Position numbers and translations under genes: made by a program. From Zygnema cylindricum (Eukaryota > Streptophyta > Zygnematophyceae > Zygnematales > Zygnemataceae): 64,000 nucleotides of DNA. The notes beneath the pieces are model-generated. The model worked only from the letters and a program-made list of their open reading frames with translations, was not told where the DNA came from and did not search any database. The stretch covers positions 51,861 through 115,860 of the forward strand of contig JBBHKE010002145.1 in assembly GCA_037447655.1 (NCBI GenBank). The letters run 5' to 3'. This document shows positions 1 through 11,206 of this stretch, in pieces (within the stretch, counting starts at the first letter, position 1; every line of letters starts with the position of its first letter).

Positions 1-950
1 ATACCTAATAGATAGTTGTTGTGGAAAAACATGTTTCAATTGCATTGATGAGATTAGGGCACCAGGGAGGATTGATACGTACTTCATAAGACTTTGGTGT
101 AGGAATCTCAATTGCGTGTGAAGTTTTCCGGAAGGTTATGGAGGCAATTGTTGAAAAGTTACGACATTGGATTCGATGGCCGACGGAGGACGAATTGCAA
201 GACACGAAGGATTTTTTTGGGGAAAAAAATGGGTTGTCGAATTGTGTTGGTGCTATTGATTGCACACACATTGAAATTACACCTGGGGACGACATGTTAC
301 CGATAGACTATTTCGATGCAAAAAAAAATTATTCAACAGTAGTGCAGGCTGTTGTAGACCACCGAATGAGGTTTATAAACATAAATTTGGTATCACCGGG
401 ATCGATTCATGATTCTAGAGTTTTTAGAAGATCAAAATTGGGGGAAAATTTCAAAGAAAAAATGCATGCAAGCGGTAGTGTTTTCCAATGGGGAAGTAGT
501 AACGTTTTTCCATACCTTGTAGGGGATGCTGACTACGCTTTACACCCCAATCTGATAGTGCCGTACCTTGGTACACGACTAACTCCATTGCAAAAGAAGT
601 TTAATTTTCAGCATTCATCACTTAGGATGGTAGTGGAGAGAGCATTCGGGAAGTTGAAATGTCAATGGAGATTCCTCTTACAAATATTGCATCCTCAAAA
701 AGAATCGTTGGTGACATTCATTTTGGCTGCATGTATTTTGCACAATATCTCTATTGCACGAAATGAAACTGATATCGATTGGGAGCTCGAGTTTCGAAAC
801 GAGCAAGCAAAGAATGAAAGTGCCATTCGAGAAAGAGCCGCTCGAATTGCAAGGGCTCAGAACAACGAAGACAACGGGTACAACGAGGTGAAGATGAAGA
901 AAGACGAATGGGTGGTCCTACATCCACCAGAATCCAAGGTAGTGAAATAA
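1..950 (+). pseudogene. PIF/Harbinger transposase, 5'-truncated relic
   Basis: This is the DDE nuclease of a PIF/Harbinger DNA transposon, which cuts and pastes the element in the nucleus. The long open frame runs from the ATG at 138 to the stop at 950 (270 codons). The same frame continues upstream to the window edge and carries helix-turn-helix-like sequence (ALMRLGHQGG), but it is interrupted by an in-frame TAA at 87-89. The three acidic residues are visible: Asp in AIDCTHIEI, Asp in VGDADYALHP and Glu in VVERAFGKLK. The C-terminal AACILHN motif is typical of the family. It is close in sequence to the decayed transposase at 40.6-42.1 kb. The partner Myb-like ORF is not seen here and may lie left of the window. 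The stop makes this copy probably inactive. Confidence 0.88.
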
Positions 951-1363
951 GAGATATTTTTATGTGACTTTATTACTAGGACATGGACGGGGGAGCATAA
1001 CGATGACGCTGTATACACCCCGTATAAATGATAGATTTGGATATTGAAATTGATGACGTTGAGCAAAAGCTTGATCATAGCAGTACCGAAGATATTACCG
1101 ATGACATGGACCTTGATGAGTAGCGGTTTTGATCTGTTGCATGTACGGTGACGACATGTGCGGTGATGACAATTTGTCAACTTTTTTCTTTATATTAAAC
1201 TTTTTTGTACAATATTATCGATTATGGGCTTAGCAAAATAACTTACACCACAGAAGTTTAGTGTGATCTATTACATTCTAATTTCAGTTTAATAGCATAC
1301 CCAACAGTTTTGTTTTATGTTTTTTTACATTTGGCTTGGAATTTTTAGTGTTTCTATTCTAAT
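951..1363. other. Transposon flank, no gene seen
   Basis: AT-rich sequence following the Harbinger transposase stop. A short acidic reading frame at about 1036-1121 may be a decayed C-terminal tail. No terminal inverted repeat of the Harbinger element could be identified. Confidence 0.4.
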
Positions 1364-1414
1364 TTGTACTTAATGGCCATGGCTATGTCCGGCCTCTTGT
1401 TACAATCCTCCCCT

Positions 1415-1885
1415 ATCGCTCTCTGTCGTTGCCTCTATCTCTTTGTCTGTCTTCTGCCTCTATCTCTTTGTCTGTATTCTGACTGTCTTTGCCTCTTTGT
1501 CTTCGTCTCTTTAATATGCTCTCTTATCTATCTGTTTTGTCTTTCTGTCGCTGTATCTTTCTTTGTGTCTCGTTGTCTTCCTCTGTCTTGTGTCTTTGTC
1601 TCTCTATCTCCCTATCTGTCTTTTGACTGTCTTTGCCTCTCTGTCTTCGTTTCTTTAATATGCTCTCCAATCTATCTGTCTTGTCTTTCTGTCTCTTTGT
1701 CTCTGTTTCGTTGTCTCTCTCTGTTTGTTTTTCGACTATCATTGCCTCTCTGTTTTCGTCTCTTTAATATGCTCCGTTTCTGTCTCTTTGTCTCTGTATC
1801 TATCTATTTGTTTCTGTCTTTTTGTCTTGTGTGTCTTTTTGTGTATGTGTGTCTTTTTTTCTCTGCCTTATGTCAATTGATGACA
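1415..1885 (+). repeat. TCTGTCTTTG-rich low-complexity block
   Basis: Nearly pure pyrimidine-plus-G simple sequence built of TCTGTC, TCTTTGTC and TCTCT words. Open frames on both strands here (rich in Leu, Ser, Cys and Phe, or in Lys, Arg and Gln) come from the composition and are not genes. The next block at 1980-2760 is its approximate reverse complement. Confidence 0.85.
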
Positions 1886-1974
1886 ATTGATGACAGTTCT
1901 CAGTTACACATGCATGTTTAAATACAGAAAAAAGTTAGAGGGTCTTAAAAAAGTAACTAAATACTACTTCTTTC

Positions 1975-2760
1975 AGTACACAGGAGACAATATATAGAGA
2001 CAGACAAACAAGACACAAAGACAGAGATAGATAGAGACACACAATAAACAAAGACAGAGATAGACAGAGACAGACAAACACATAGACATATACTATAAAA
2101 GGAGACAAAACACATATACTATAAAAGGAGACAAAACACAGAACATATCGACAGACTGAGAGACAGAGATTTACTATAACAGGAGACAATACACAGAACA
2201 CATAGACAAACAGAAAGACAAACAGACAGAGAGACATTTGGTACAACAATAGACAATATAGAGAACATGATACAAGACAGAGACACATTCACAGATACAC
2301 TCATAGAGACAAAGTCACCAAAAGAGATAGAGACAACGACAGAGACAACGACATCAACAGAGAAAAAGACAAGACAACGACATAGACAACGACAACAACA
2401 GAGACAAAGACAAAGAAAAATACAACGACAAATACAAAAAAAGAGACAAAGACGGAGACAAGACAAAGACAGATACAACGACAAAGACATAAAAAGAGAC
2501 AGAGACGGAGACACAGACAGACATAGACCGAGAGACATAGACACAGAGACATGGACAGAGACAGAAAGAGACAGAGTCAGAGTCGGACTCACACTCAACA
2601 GAGATAGAGACAGACAAGATAAGAGACAAAGATAGAGAAGGAAATAGAGACATAGACAAGATAAGTGACAGAGTCAAACTCACAAAGAGACAAGATACAA
2701 AGACAAAAAAAACACGGAGAGACATAGAGAGAGATGGAGCCAATGTCAGATATATAGAGA
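1975..2760 (+). repeat. GACAGA/GACAAAG-rich low-complexity block
   Basis: Simple sequence of GACAGAGACA and GACAAAGACA words. It is complementary in word content to 1415-1885, so a transcript across both could fold into a long imperfect hairpin. The central spacer is about 90 bp. Confidence 0.85.
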
Positions 2761-3731
2761 CACAGAGGTTAACAAAAGACGAGAGAAAATTGAGAAAATA
2801 TATTAAATTTCTTTTTGATATTTTTGAATATTACACAATTGTTCGACTGTAGCTTTGAGTTTTCCAAAGATACAAAGGTATGAAAAATAGAAGCATCCAC
2901 AAACATCTTTTCAAAAAAGTTTACTCCTCTCCCACCACAAAATTAAAATAAAAACTTCTTCGCGTTCGGAACGCATGGATCTCAGAATCAGAAACACCAA
3001 AAAGCTACTACAAAACATATAAAGAAGGTACAACAATGAAGAATATGGCATTTGCTATTCATTATGAAGAAACCATAAAATACCTTACGCTGTTGCACAG
3101 AAATGTGGTTTTTTTTTCGTCTTCCCGCTTGTCGAAAGGTGCCCAATGTTTTTCCTACGCCGTATATGTGAAGGCACGTGTGTTTGAGAAAGGAATGTTA
3201 TGACAGAGAGCGTTGAGGAAGGATATGAGGGGAAGGAAGGAGGCGCCTTCACGCTTTTGCGAAATGGCGTCCGTTGGTTGTGACCCCTCCACGGCCCCTG
3301 TACGGAAAACAGCGCACGGAATACGGTTCGTACAGGCCGTAAACGTGCTTTTGGGGTATTTTTTTTGGTACTCCGCGCTCGGGAATAGTAAAAAACGCCC
3401 GGCACATGTTACAACGTCTTCCTATTCGCTCGAATCCTGGAACTTTATTTAAAATCACCTCGCGAGGTGATTTGATTTCAAGTTTGAAGATGAGCTGGAA
3501 GGACGTGAAAAAGTGTCGAAACGCGCTAGACGACAAACTGCATCGACCTAAACGACAAACTACAGTACATTTAAAGTTTCACGGTAATGCAACTTGTACG
3601 GTATTAATTTCGTTTTTTTGGTACGGCTGCAGATTTTCTCGTTTTTTTCTAAGTTACAGAGGAAAACGACAGAAAATAACTGTAACTTTAGCACATGCGA
3701 AAGTACCCTAAAATCGTGCACGACACTATAG
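2761..3731. other. Gene-free stretch with a degenerate transposon relic
   Basis: No supported gene. About 3470-3700 resembles parts of the Harbinger-type MITE at 62.3-63.2 kb (shared GAAGATGA(G/A)CTGGAAG and ATTTTCTCGTT words). In reverse orientation it also resembles 31.1-31.4 kb. The short reading frames here have no recognisable domains. Confidence 0.45.
3452..3473. repeat. Perfect 22-bp palindrome
   Basis: Two 11-bp arms (AAATCACCTCG and its complement) with no spacer. It could extrude as a cruciform or fold as an RNA hairpin. Similar CACCTCG-type hairpins occur at 59463 and 60360. Confidence 0.8.
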
Positions 3732-3951
3732 TACACCGCCAATCGCTATTAGCGTTGTGTACGCTAATCCCGTCCCACTTTTTTTTTTTCTTCTCTCAAA
3801 TATACTTATCCACACTATTTAAAACAGACCCTAATTCCTAATTAGAGTAATCGATTTCTTCCAAAATTTCCAAATTCCCAATTAGCGTAAACCACGCTAA
3901 TTATTCGTATACGCTAAAGAAACTTCTACGCTAATAGCGATTGGCGGTGTA
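3732..3951 (+). mobile_element. TA-flanked MITE, family A, copy 1
   Basis: A 216-bp non-autonomous element between TA dinucleotides. Its inverted termini begin CACCGCCAATCGCTATTAGC and end with the complement. The TA duplication suggests mobilisation by a Tc1/mariner-type transposase. The same-length inverted copy is at 46448-46667, and the right half is repeated at 24985-25098. It has no coding capacity. Confidence 0.85.
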
Positions 3952-4020
3952 CTGTACTCAGTGTACTGTGGTTGAGGAAATCGGCCGCGAGTCAACGATC
4001 GGGAAAATTTAGACTTGTTT

Positions 4021-4196
4021 CTGATCGTACGGTCCGCTGTTGTGCGTTTTTTCAAAGCTAGCTCGTCCCGGCTGTCCCTGATTGGCGTTTGAGTACTTCA
4101 TTCAAAATTACTATCAAACCTAATGGACCACTCTGATCGAACGGTTTAAAGCTCTGCGTTTCTTCAAAGCAAGCTCTTTCTAGATATCCCTGATTG
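4021..4196 (+). promoter_or_regulatory. Tandem promoter-proximal repeat upstream of Ran copy 1
   Basis: Two imperfect units about 112 bp apart (starting at 4021 and 4133) share CTGATCG(T/A)ACGG, TTTCAAAGC and end in TCCCTGATTGG. Each therefore carries an inverted CCAAT box (ATTGG). They lie about 380-550 bp before the Ran start codon. A regulatory role is inferred from position and duplication only. The same arrangement is present before copy 2. No clear TATA box was seen. Confidence 0.4.
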
Positions 4197-4572
4197 GACG
4201 GCATAATTGTCTTTTGACGTTTTATGAAGAGAAAAATGTCGAAATTAATACACCAAATTAGAAATACATCAATGGATTAAGAGTGCTCCAGTATCTAGTT
4301 TATGTACTCTGGAATCGGCCGTATTTCACGCTCATCGAACGGCCGAATAGCATTGGAGATGTCAACTTTTACCCGAAGGTATGTACTTGCAGTGCCCGTT
4401 TTACGCCGTACATTAATACTGACTTTCTAGTCAATAAATGTTTATTACCGTTGTCTTCTAGACATAGCTCTTACTAGGTTTTACAAGCTTTCGGAAGGTG
4501 TTGGAAAGCCAAGCTACACTACACTGTACATATTATCAGAAACTCCGAGTGTGTTCAAGCTCATCTTTCATT

Positions 4573-7176
4573 ATGGTAATGTTTCTGTTCCTTCTTTTGT
4601 TTAGCTGATGAATAGTTTCTCAATTTTTGTTGCTGATGGACTTTGTCAAGCTATACCAGGGTTTTATGCCTGCTTCTTGGAACATGTAGGTCTTTTTGGC
4701 TCTGTCGTATCTTCTTTAAGTTTTGGCTGTGTGATATTGTTCTCTTACTGGTGTGTACGTCTCTGTACTTTTGTTGTGTTTACAGGCTCTGCCAGGCCAT
4801 CAGACTCCTGATAACACGCCCAGTTTTAAACTTATCCTTGTCGGCGACGGTGGAACTGGTAAGTCGTTTGGCGTTTGCTCTACGTATATATTTCCTTTTT
4901 GCTCTACGTATATATTTCCTTTCTTCTTGTTTATACAGTCAAATCTGCAGTCCTTTTTTTTTAATAGATGTTGGGGCCTTCCTTGTTTACTCATGCCTTC
5001 TATCTCTTATGATGGTGCTCAGGCCAAAAAGTTCTGGCTTTTATGCCAGCACGTCCTTTCCAGTATGTATACTTTCTTGATTTATTGGTATGTTGTTTGG
5101 CTTATCTGTCTGCATTTGGTGTGATACTGGAAGACCTTAAGCGTGAAGTAACTTCTATGGCGAATTATATTGGAATATAAAAGTCAATTGTCGCGCTTTT
5201 TGAATGTGCAGGAAAGACGACCTTTGTGAAAAGACATTTGTCTGGTGAATTCGAGAAGCGTTACGAGCGTAAGATGTTTTCATCCATCTTCTTCATCCTG
5301 TTAATTTTCCCAGATTTGTGTTTTGATTGGTTGATTACGTTTTTTTCATGTATTTTTAAGTCTATCTGGAATCCTGCTGCTGTATGTTCTCATTTTCTGG
5401 GCGGTATTTGCTCTATCATACTTCTCGTTCTGACGATCTTTTTGTACCTCACCTTTTGCAGCAACAATTGGTGTCGAAGTACATCCTCTCGACTTCTTCA
5501 CCAACTGCGGACGAATCAGATTTTATTGCTGGGATACTGCGGGGCAGGAGAAGTTTGGTGGATTGCGTGATGGTTATTAGTAAGTTCGTTTCACACTTAC
5601 TTAGCAAACAGGTGTGCAACCTTTTTTGTTCTCGTACATGTATATCAGGTTTCTTGCCCTGAAATTCATGGGATCCTTTTATGTGTAAACCTCGCGCCAG
5701 ACAAAAGGCCCCAGTAACTTTTATTTTCCGACAAATAAGTGTCATTCTGATGCAATTTGGCTTACTTAGGGTTTAGTAACGCAGCAAGTTTGTGGAAGAG
5801 TGTTTTTCCTCGTAAGGGTTACTAGTAAGTTCGTTTCATTCCTACTGAGCAAGCAAGTGTGCCTTTTTTTTTTTTTTTGCATGTCTATATATATGTTTTC
5901 TGTCAGGGTTCATGGGCTGTTAGGGTCAAGTTTCTTATGTGTGAATTTGTATGTCAAGTAAGACTTCAGTATCTTTTTTTTTTGTCTGGCAATCATTGTC
6001 ATTATGATGCAATTTGGTTTATTTAGGTTTAGTGAAGCAAAAAAATTGTAGTAGATGTTCTCCCTCTTTGTCTTACAGTGGCCATGGCTTTTTCCTCTTA
6101 TGCAGTATTCACGGTCAGTGTGCGATAATCATGTTTGATGTGACTTCGCGACTGACGTACAAGAACGTACCAACATGGCATCGAGATCTATGCAGGTTTG
6201 TTCTGCAGTTCCTTGAACCATTTACTTTTTTTTTTTTTTGTCTTTTTTGAAGTTTGTTTTCAGTAGTCCACTGTGGTGAGAATCTGTTCATGATTTTGTC
6301 AACTTTCCTGACAGTGCTTGCTTGAACGCGTTCTTGTTTGCAGAGTTTGTGAAAACATCCCCATCGTTTTATGTGGCAACAAGGTAGACGTGAAGAACAG
6401 GCAGGTGAAGGCAAAGCAAGTCACTTTTCATCGGAAGAAGAATCTGCAATATTATGAAATCTCGGCAAAGAGTAATTACAACTTTGAGAAGCCATTTCTC
6501 TATTTGGCTCGCAAGCTTGCTGGGTAATTTGTCTTATCCCCTATGTTTTTTTCCTTTCGCCATTAATCACTCGAAATTTTGTTGGTGGTTGATTTTCAAG
6601 TTTAAGATGGGAGAACAGGCATTTAGAGTGAAGCCCTAACCTTTGATTGTTCTCTGTGCAGAGATGCAACTTTACACTTTGTGGAATCTCCTGCACTTGC
6701 ACCACCTGAGATTCAGCTTGGTGCTGAGCAACGCAACCAGTAAGTATTGGTGTTAATAATTTGTTTTATTGCTATTTTACTGATTTTCTCATCTTGTTTT
6801 TACATTGGTGCAGTGCGGATTGCTTTCTATCACTCTACTCCCCATTGCTGTTAACATGTCTTTTTTGTTGCTTTTTGCTGATTTCCGTTCTTACCCTGTT
6901 GAACAGTGCTGTTATTGCCTGTTTCTGTTCTGATCTTATTGCTTAAATTGTTGATTGCGGCTCTTATTCCAATTTTATTGCTTGTATTGCCGGTTTTTAT
7001 TCACTTTTTATATTGCTTTACAGCCCGTTGCTATTCATTCAGTTTTGGTATTGGTGATTTTGCAGATAATTTGTCTTTTACTGACAAACTTTTCTTTTTG
7101 CAGGATTGAGGCAGAATTGGCGGCGGCAGCGAGCCAGCCACTCCCAGACGAAGAGGACGAGCTTCTAGACAGCTAG
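4573..7176 (+). CDS. RAN: Ran small GTPase, copy 1 (8 exons)
   Basis: Ran cycles between GTP and GDP forms to drive nuclear import and export through importins and exportins, and it guides spindle and envelope assembly. Exons by splice sites and phase: 4573-4575 (ATG only), 4786-4858, 5212-5268, 5462-5579, 6106-6195, 6344-6523, 6662-6739 and 7104-7176. Together they give 223 residues, close to the usual 216-221. Visible motifs: P-loop GDGGTGKT (21-28), switch I around residues 40-50, DTAGQE (69-74, with the catalytic Gln), NKVD (126-129), ISAKSNYN, and the acidic C-terminus DEEDELLDS typical of Ran. It lacks a C-terminal prenylation Cys, as expected. Every intron is GT-AG. The exon holding only the start codon is inferred from ATG followed directly by GTAATG. 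The protein is identical to that of copy 2. Confidence 0.93.
5574..6045 (+). repeat. Internal duplication in Ran intron 4
   Basis: The start of intron 4, including the 5' splice site context TTA(C/T)TAGTAAGTTCGTTTCA, is repeated about 245 bp downstream at about 5818. The downstream words (GTGTGC, ATTCATGGG-like, CATT(C/A)TGATGCAATTTGG) recur in order. A second donor-like GTAAGT therefore lies inside the intron. The same doubling exists in the 25-kb copy, so it predates the segmental duplication. Confidence 0.65.
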
Positions 7177-8638
7177 AGAGGAAGAGCAGTAGTTCTTTTT
7201 TTTCATTTCAACCTAGTTGCTGGAGAGCGCGACTTTCTGTCTCAGAAAGGCTTACATGTCAAGCAATTTCATGGAATCGCAATAGTCTTGTTGTGTGCCT
7301 TAGCTGGGATCGGATTTTTTTTTGTATGAAGAGCCTGACCAATGTGAGAGCATGACCAAGAGAGAAATGAGCGTAGGAATAATGATTGACCACATCACCA
7401 TCGTTGTTATCATCTCAATATGTGACAACAGAAAAGGAAATTAGAAGAAAAAAGTGTACTGTAGAACAATTCGATGTTTAAAAATGAGCGTAAAGAGTTT
7501 TTTTTGCAGCGGAATCATTGCACGGAAATAAAACTATATGGGTTAGTTTGCCTATGTGCGGAGGAATTAGCCATATTTTCCACCGTCGATGTTACATGCT
7601 GGACTCTGTTATGTGGTTGATGGACTAGGCATGTTACTTTTTGGCAACGGGTGTTACAATGTATAAAGTTCGCATTCATGGTCAAGGGAGTAGTCATGTT
7701 ACTTTTTGCAATTTGGTCCTGTACCAGTTTTTTGACATGTTGGAAAAGTTTTAATGAAAGTGATCACCAACTCTGCCTTAGCACATAAAAATTCTCTTTG
7801 TTGCTATCATTGCTGAAAATACGGATTAGAAAATACTAACTGCAAAACAATCACTTTCTATTTGGGTATCTCCCTTCAAATGGAAGTTGGAAAATATTCT
7901 CCTTTTTGCTCTGAGCAGTAATGTACTCTTCCCAGTAAATGGTGAGTTTTACATAAAAATTTGCAGCACTTGGGAGATTGGACATGTGAGGTTGGTGTCT
8001 TTTATGTCTTATTTTCAATTTGGGCTGATATTCTATGTTTGTAGTATTTATGCCAGCATCCAAAGTTGTGCGTATCTAACAGTACTCGAACATCTATCGC
8101 TACTTTCTGTAAGTTGAAGTGTCTAGACTCGTGCGTGGTGAAGGTTGATTATGGGTGACAGAAAAGCCAAACAGTGCCTGCTGCCAAATTTTATTGACAT
8201 GCGGATCCTCAGCACCCTACAGGTAAAAGATAGATAGAGCAGCTTTCTACTTGTCATCTGTGTGAAATTGCAGTTTGAACCGAAGTAATTGCTGTTGCAC
8301 ACTAGAAAAGTTTAACCACGTCTAGGTGCGCAGCTACACGCTTGTGAAAATAATGACCGAGGAGGCGAATATTCAGGATAAAAGAAAAACTTTTGTAATA
8401 TTAAAAGCAATCTCAAAATCAGAAATTTGAAAGAAGAAAAACAAGCTCATCTGAAAAAAGTAATTGACACACACAATGAGAGAAGTAGAACCTTTTGAAT
8501 TATACAAGGAATGCACATTCTTCAATAGACAGGACCTTGCTCTTTTTATTTTTCCTCCCTCACTTTCTTTCACTACAAAAGAATAGAATTCCAAACAGTA
8601 TCATCATGCATCAATTTTATTCCTTCAGTTGGAACTTG
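7177..8638. other. Ran 3' UTR and downstream flank
   Basis: T-rich 3' flank with AATAAA at about 7527, a possible polyadenylation signal. It is homologous to 28308-29890 but with many substitutions and indels. No open frame here has recognisable domains. Confidence 0.5.
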
Positions 8639-8786
8639 TCATTGAAGAAATATTTTACATAAAAGTTGTAACTGCTCAGTGTCGTTGGTTGTATCTTGAT
8701 TGAAGGCACGGAGGTGAAGAATCTCTTTGAGGTCGAGAAGTTCAGGAGGATTCAATTTCCGTAACTCTTCTGGCTGATCTATGAAG
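8639..8786 (-). CDS. Terminal exon of an unrecognised gene
   Basis: On the minus strand a polypyrimidine-AG acceptor (TTTGTCTGTGCAG) is followed by 49 codons ending in TGA at 8641-8639. The peptide includes FIDQPEELRKLNPPELLDL, then KEILHLRAFNQDTTNDTEQ, and ends CKIFLQ. It looks like genuine coding sequence: charged, helical and Leu-rich. I do not recognise the family. Its upstream exons would lie to the right, beyond the retroelement at 8988-11239, which would then sit in an intron; I could not find them. The counterpart in the second segment (about 29890-30035) has lost 2 bp and is frameshifted, so only this copy could be functional. The reading is an inference from the splice site and codon pattern. 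Confidence 0.45.
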
Positions 8787-9255
8787 CTGCACAGACAAAT
8801 TATAGAAGTTTGACTTTGACGAGAGGATCAGATAACAAATTTGATCGGCTACGACAATATGATTGAACGAGTACTTTGATTGACTACGACGATATGATTG
8901 AACAATAACTTACTTTGATAATAACTACACTGCCCATCGTTCTTAGTGTTTTTTTGAGAGAAATGTCGAAGAGAAATGAGAGTAGATAAAAAAAAAAAAA
9001 AAAAGGGGCCGACTTTATTAAAAGCGCGATGGTAAACCATCTGAGTCCATAGGAACAAAAGGAAGTAGCATTGCTAAAACTGAAAAAGCCACACGACAAG
9101 GGAATAAACAAAAAGAAAAATCAAGGCAAAAACGACGAAAATACGAAAGGATGGCCAGGAAATCAAAACCACCCAAAAAAGCAAAACCCAGCAAGTAAAA
9201 CATCAAAGGAAAAAACCAAGAGGTATAAAAATAAACCCTCGGCATAACTAAACAT

Positions 9256-10035
9256 CTACGGAAAGCAACCATATAAGTCCCCGAACCCCGTAGGAGCACG
9301 AGGAGTAAGTTCCGGAACACGCCGTTGATCCATAACGGCAATAGACGATCGAAGTAATATAGAAGCCAACACCCGTTGTAGGGCCACGGAAAAACGTTGA
9401 CGATAAAAAAAAGTAAGGACAGAAATAGAAGGGCTCCCAGGTCCCCGTTTCTCGAACGAGCGCAAACCACAAGTACGGAAAAACTCGTCCAAAGTCACAC
9501 CCAAACAACCAAATATCTCGACCGCCATCGGAATGAAGCCATCCATAACGTCGCGACGGGCAAAATCACGTTCCTTCCTCTTAGCCGCGTCACGAGCGGC
9601 CACTCCCACATGCCGAGCCGCTTGGTTGACGACTGTAGTTGAGGTAGGGTTCGCCAAAACAATGTCACCAAATGTATGACGCGCACCATCAAGTAAAACA
9701 AGGTCAATCCGACGCGAAGGAATAATGTGAGAGACCTCCCGACGAACAGAAAATCCCCCCACAGAAGAAATAGTAGCGATGGTGTCTCGAATCATGTCGT
9801 GCGCCTGGATCAACTCGCCCCCGTGGGAGCAACGAAGCAAATGGACCCAGTCGGGCTCGAGAACGTGGTCACAGGAGCAAACAAGTGAGCCAAGCAAAGG
9901 CGGGTGAGGGAGGCCAAGCCGGAACCTAAGGGCCATCATGTGGCCGGGGTGAAACGAGAGTGGAAAAGAAACAGCTCTGCTCCAAGCCAGGTCTACAATA
10001 AAAGCGTACGCGAAATCCAGAAGCGCCTGGCTCAA
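9256..10035 (-). pseudogene. C-terminal zinc-binding / restriction-like endonuclease region of the non-LTR element
   Basis: A 259-codon open frame continues the reverse transcriptase polyprotein. It holds a CSCDH...HLLRCSHGGE zinc-type motif followed by AHDMIRD, then a PD-(D/E)XK-like core with RRIDLVLLDG and GDIVLANPT, and downstream basic residues. This fits the restriction-like endonuclease class of non-LTR elements, in which the nuclease nicks the target for reverse transcription. The endonuclease assignment is inferred from motif spacing. The alternative is an uncharacterised C-terminal domain of the same lineage. Confidence 0.55.
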
Positions 10036-11206
10036 TTAATAGCGGCGACAACAATCAAAATAGTTAGCGCAACTGATGTCGTAACAAGAGTAGAAAACAT
10101 CGGCATGTCTTCGATAGTAGCCGGGTTGAGAGAACGTGATGCATCCAAAAGGGATCGCCGAAAGGCGAGCACACCATCTGAAGTACGGGGAACCACAGCC
10201 GCAAGAATAGGAGTGTCCCGAGCAAGAAAACGATAGACAATAGTGGAAGCAACAAGGCACCAACTTCCCGAATAGGCCCCTGGAGCAACACGCGCCGTCG
10301 AGAGTAAACCCAAACCGCCAGCCGAGACACGAAGAGAGGCTTGGATGCGTGCTGCAAGCTAAGATTCGCAATCAAAAGCTTTTCGGCCAAGCAAGCCTTG
10401 AAAAAGTTATAGGCCGGTTTAACTTCGTCCCGAAGGACTAATAATGTGTGTGTCGTCTGCAACTGAAGGGAAGATGCAAGAACGGTAAGCAGCTACGGAA
10501 GCTCGAAGGGCGCGGTAATGGGCTAGGGCAAATAAAAGGCCCCCAAGAGGATCACCATGACGAGTGCCAGTCATGGAGGAAAGTGGGACCAAATCATCAT
10601 TAGTGGAGAAAGAGAGGCTACTGCTCAGAGAATAAAATGCTCTCACAAAAGGAAATATTTGGACAATCAAGGAGGGTGCAGCCAAAAGCTCCGAAAAAAT
10701 GGCATTCCGATCTATTGTATTAAAGGCATTAGAAACATCCACCTGGAGGACTAACCAATCCGGATGGGCATCTAGCAAAGCCCGGATCCCGTGGACCACG
10801 GCCTCAACACCCCCTTGGGTTGCCACTCCGAACCGATGAGAAGAGAAATAATCATGGAAAGCGGGTTGGAGCTAGATGTAGATTGCACGGGCCACCAATC
10901 GATACAATACCTCGCCTAGTGCAATAGGACGGATTCCATTGGGTTCGGTGAAAGCCACAAGGCGGGAGGCTGTGAGGAAGGGACAGTGCCAACTGCAATA
11001 AGGGAACATACTTGAAAAAACATATCAAAACCCCGAGCACCAGATTCGGGAGGCAAAACGTCGCGAAATAACTCATAAACAGTTCTCGAAGGACTCCTTG
11101 CTACTGGTTTCGCCAATGTGCGTGCGGTTGGCAACGGCACAAGGCCGGATGAGGAGGTACATGTTACCGTGAGCAGGTGCTGTCGCGTAGCGATAGAGGA
11201 AAACAA
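10036..11206 (-). pseudogene. Reverse transcriptase region of the non-LTR element
   Basis: Minus-strand reading frames, broken by stops and frameshifts, carry recognisable reverse transcriptase blocks in order. These are EPNGIRPIALGEVLYRLVAR (followed by an in-frame TAG), FGVATQGGVEAVVHGIRAL, motif A LQVDVSNAFNTID, motif B-like TGTRHGDPLGGLLFALA (His where Gln is usual) and motif C VADDTHII. A further fragment at 10313-10032 (YSGSWCLVASTIVYRFLARD) belongs to the thumb and C-terminal region. This lineage is common in algae, early plants and oomycetes. The breaks make the copy inactive. Confidence 0.78.

Larger units (their letters stand above)
3838..8987 (+). repeat. Segmental duplication, copy 1 (Ran segment)
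   Basis: This segment is repeated in the same orientation at 24985-30255. The left breakpoint lies inside MITE family A at 3838/24985, where the sequences coincide from CTAATTAGAG onward. The offset is 21147 bp up to intron 4 of Ran and 21131 bp after it. Homology resumes for about 20 bp at 11241-11262, beyond the retroelement inserted at 8988. The gene body is almost identical between copies, while the downstream flank has many substitutions and indels. Confidence 0.9.

Noticed and set aside
1364-2743. Leu/Ser/Cys-rich or Lys/Arg/Asp-rich frames that look like membrane or charged proteins
   Set aside because: They are translations of TCTGTC/GACAGA simple sequence in several frames.
8988-9004. 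Poly-A tail of a plus-strand retroelement
   Set aside because: The reverse transcriptase reads on the minus strand, so the A-run is at the element's 3' end as T on the coding strand, not a poly-A tail.
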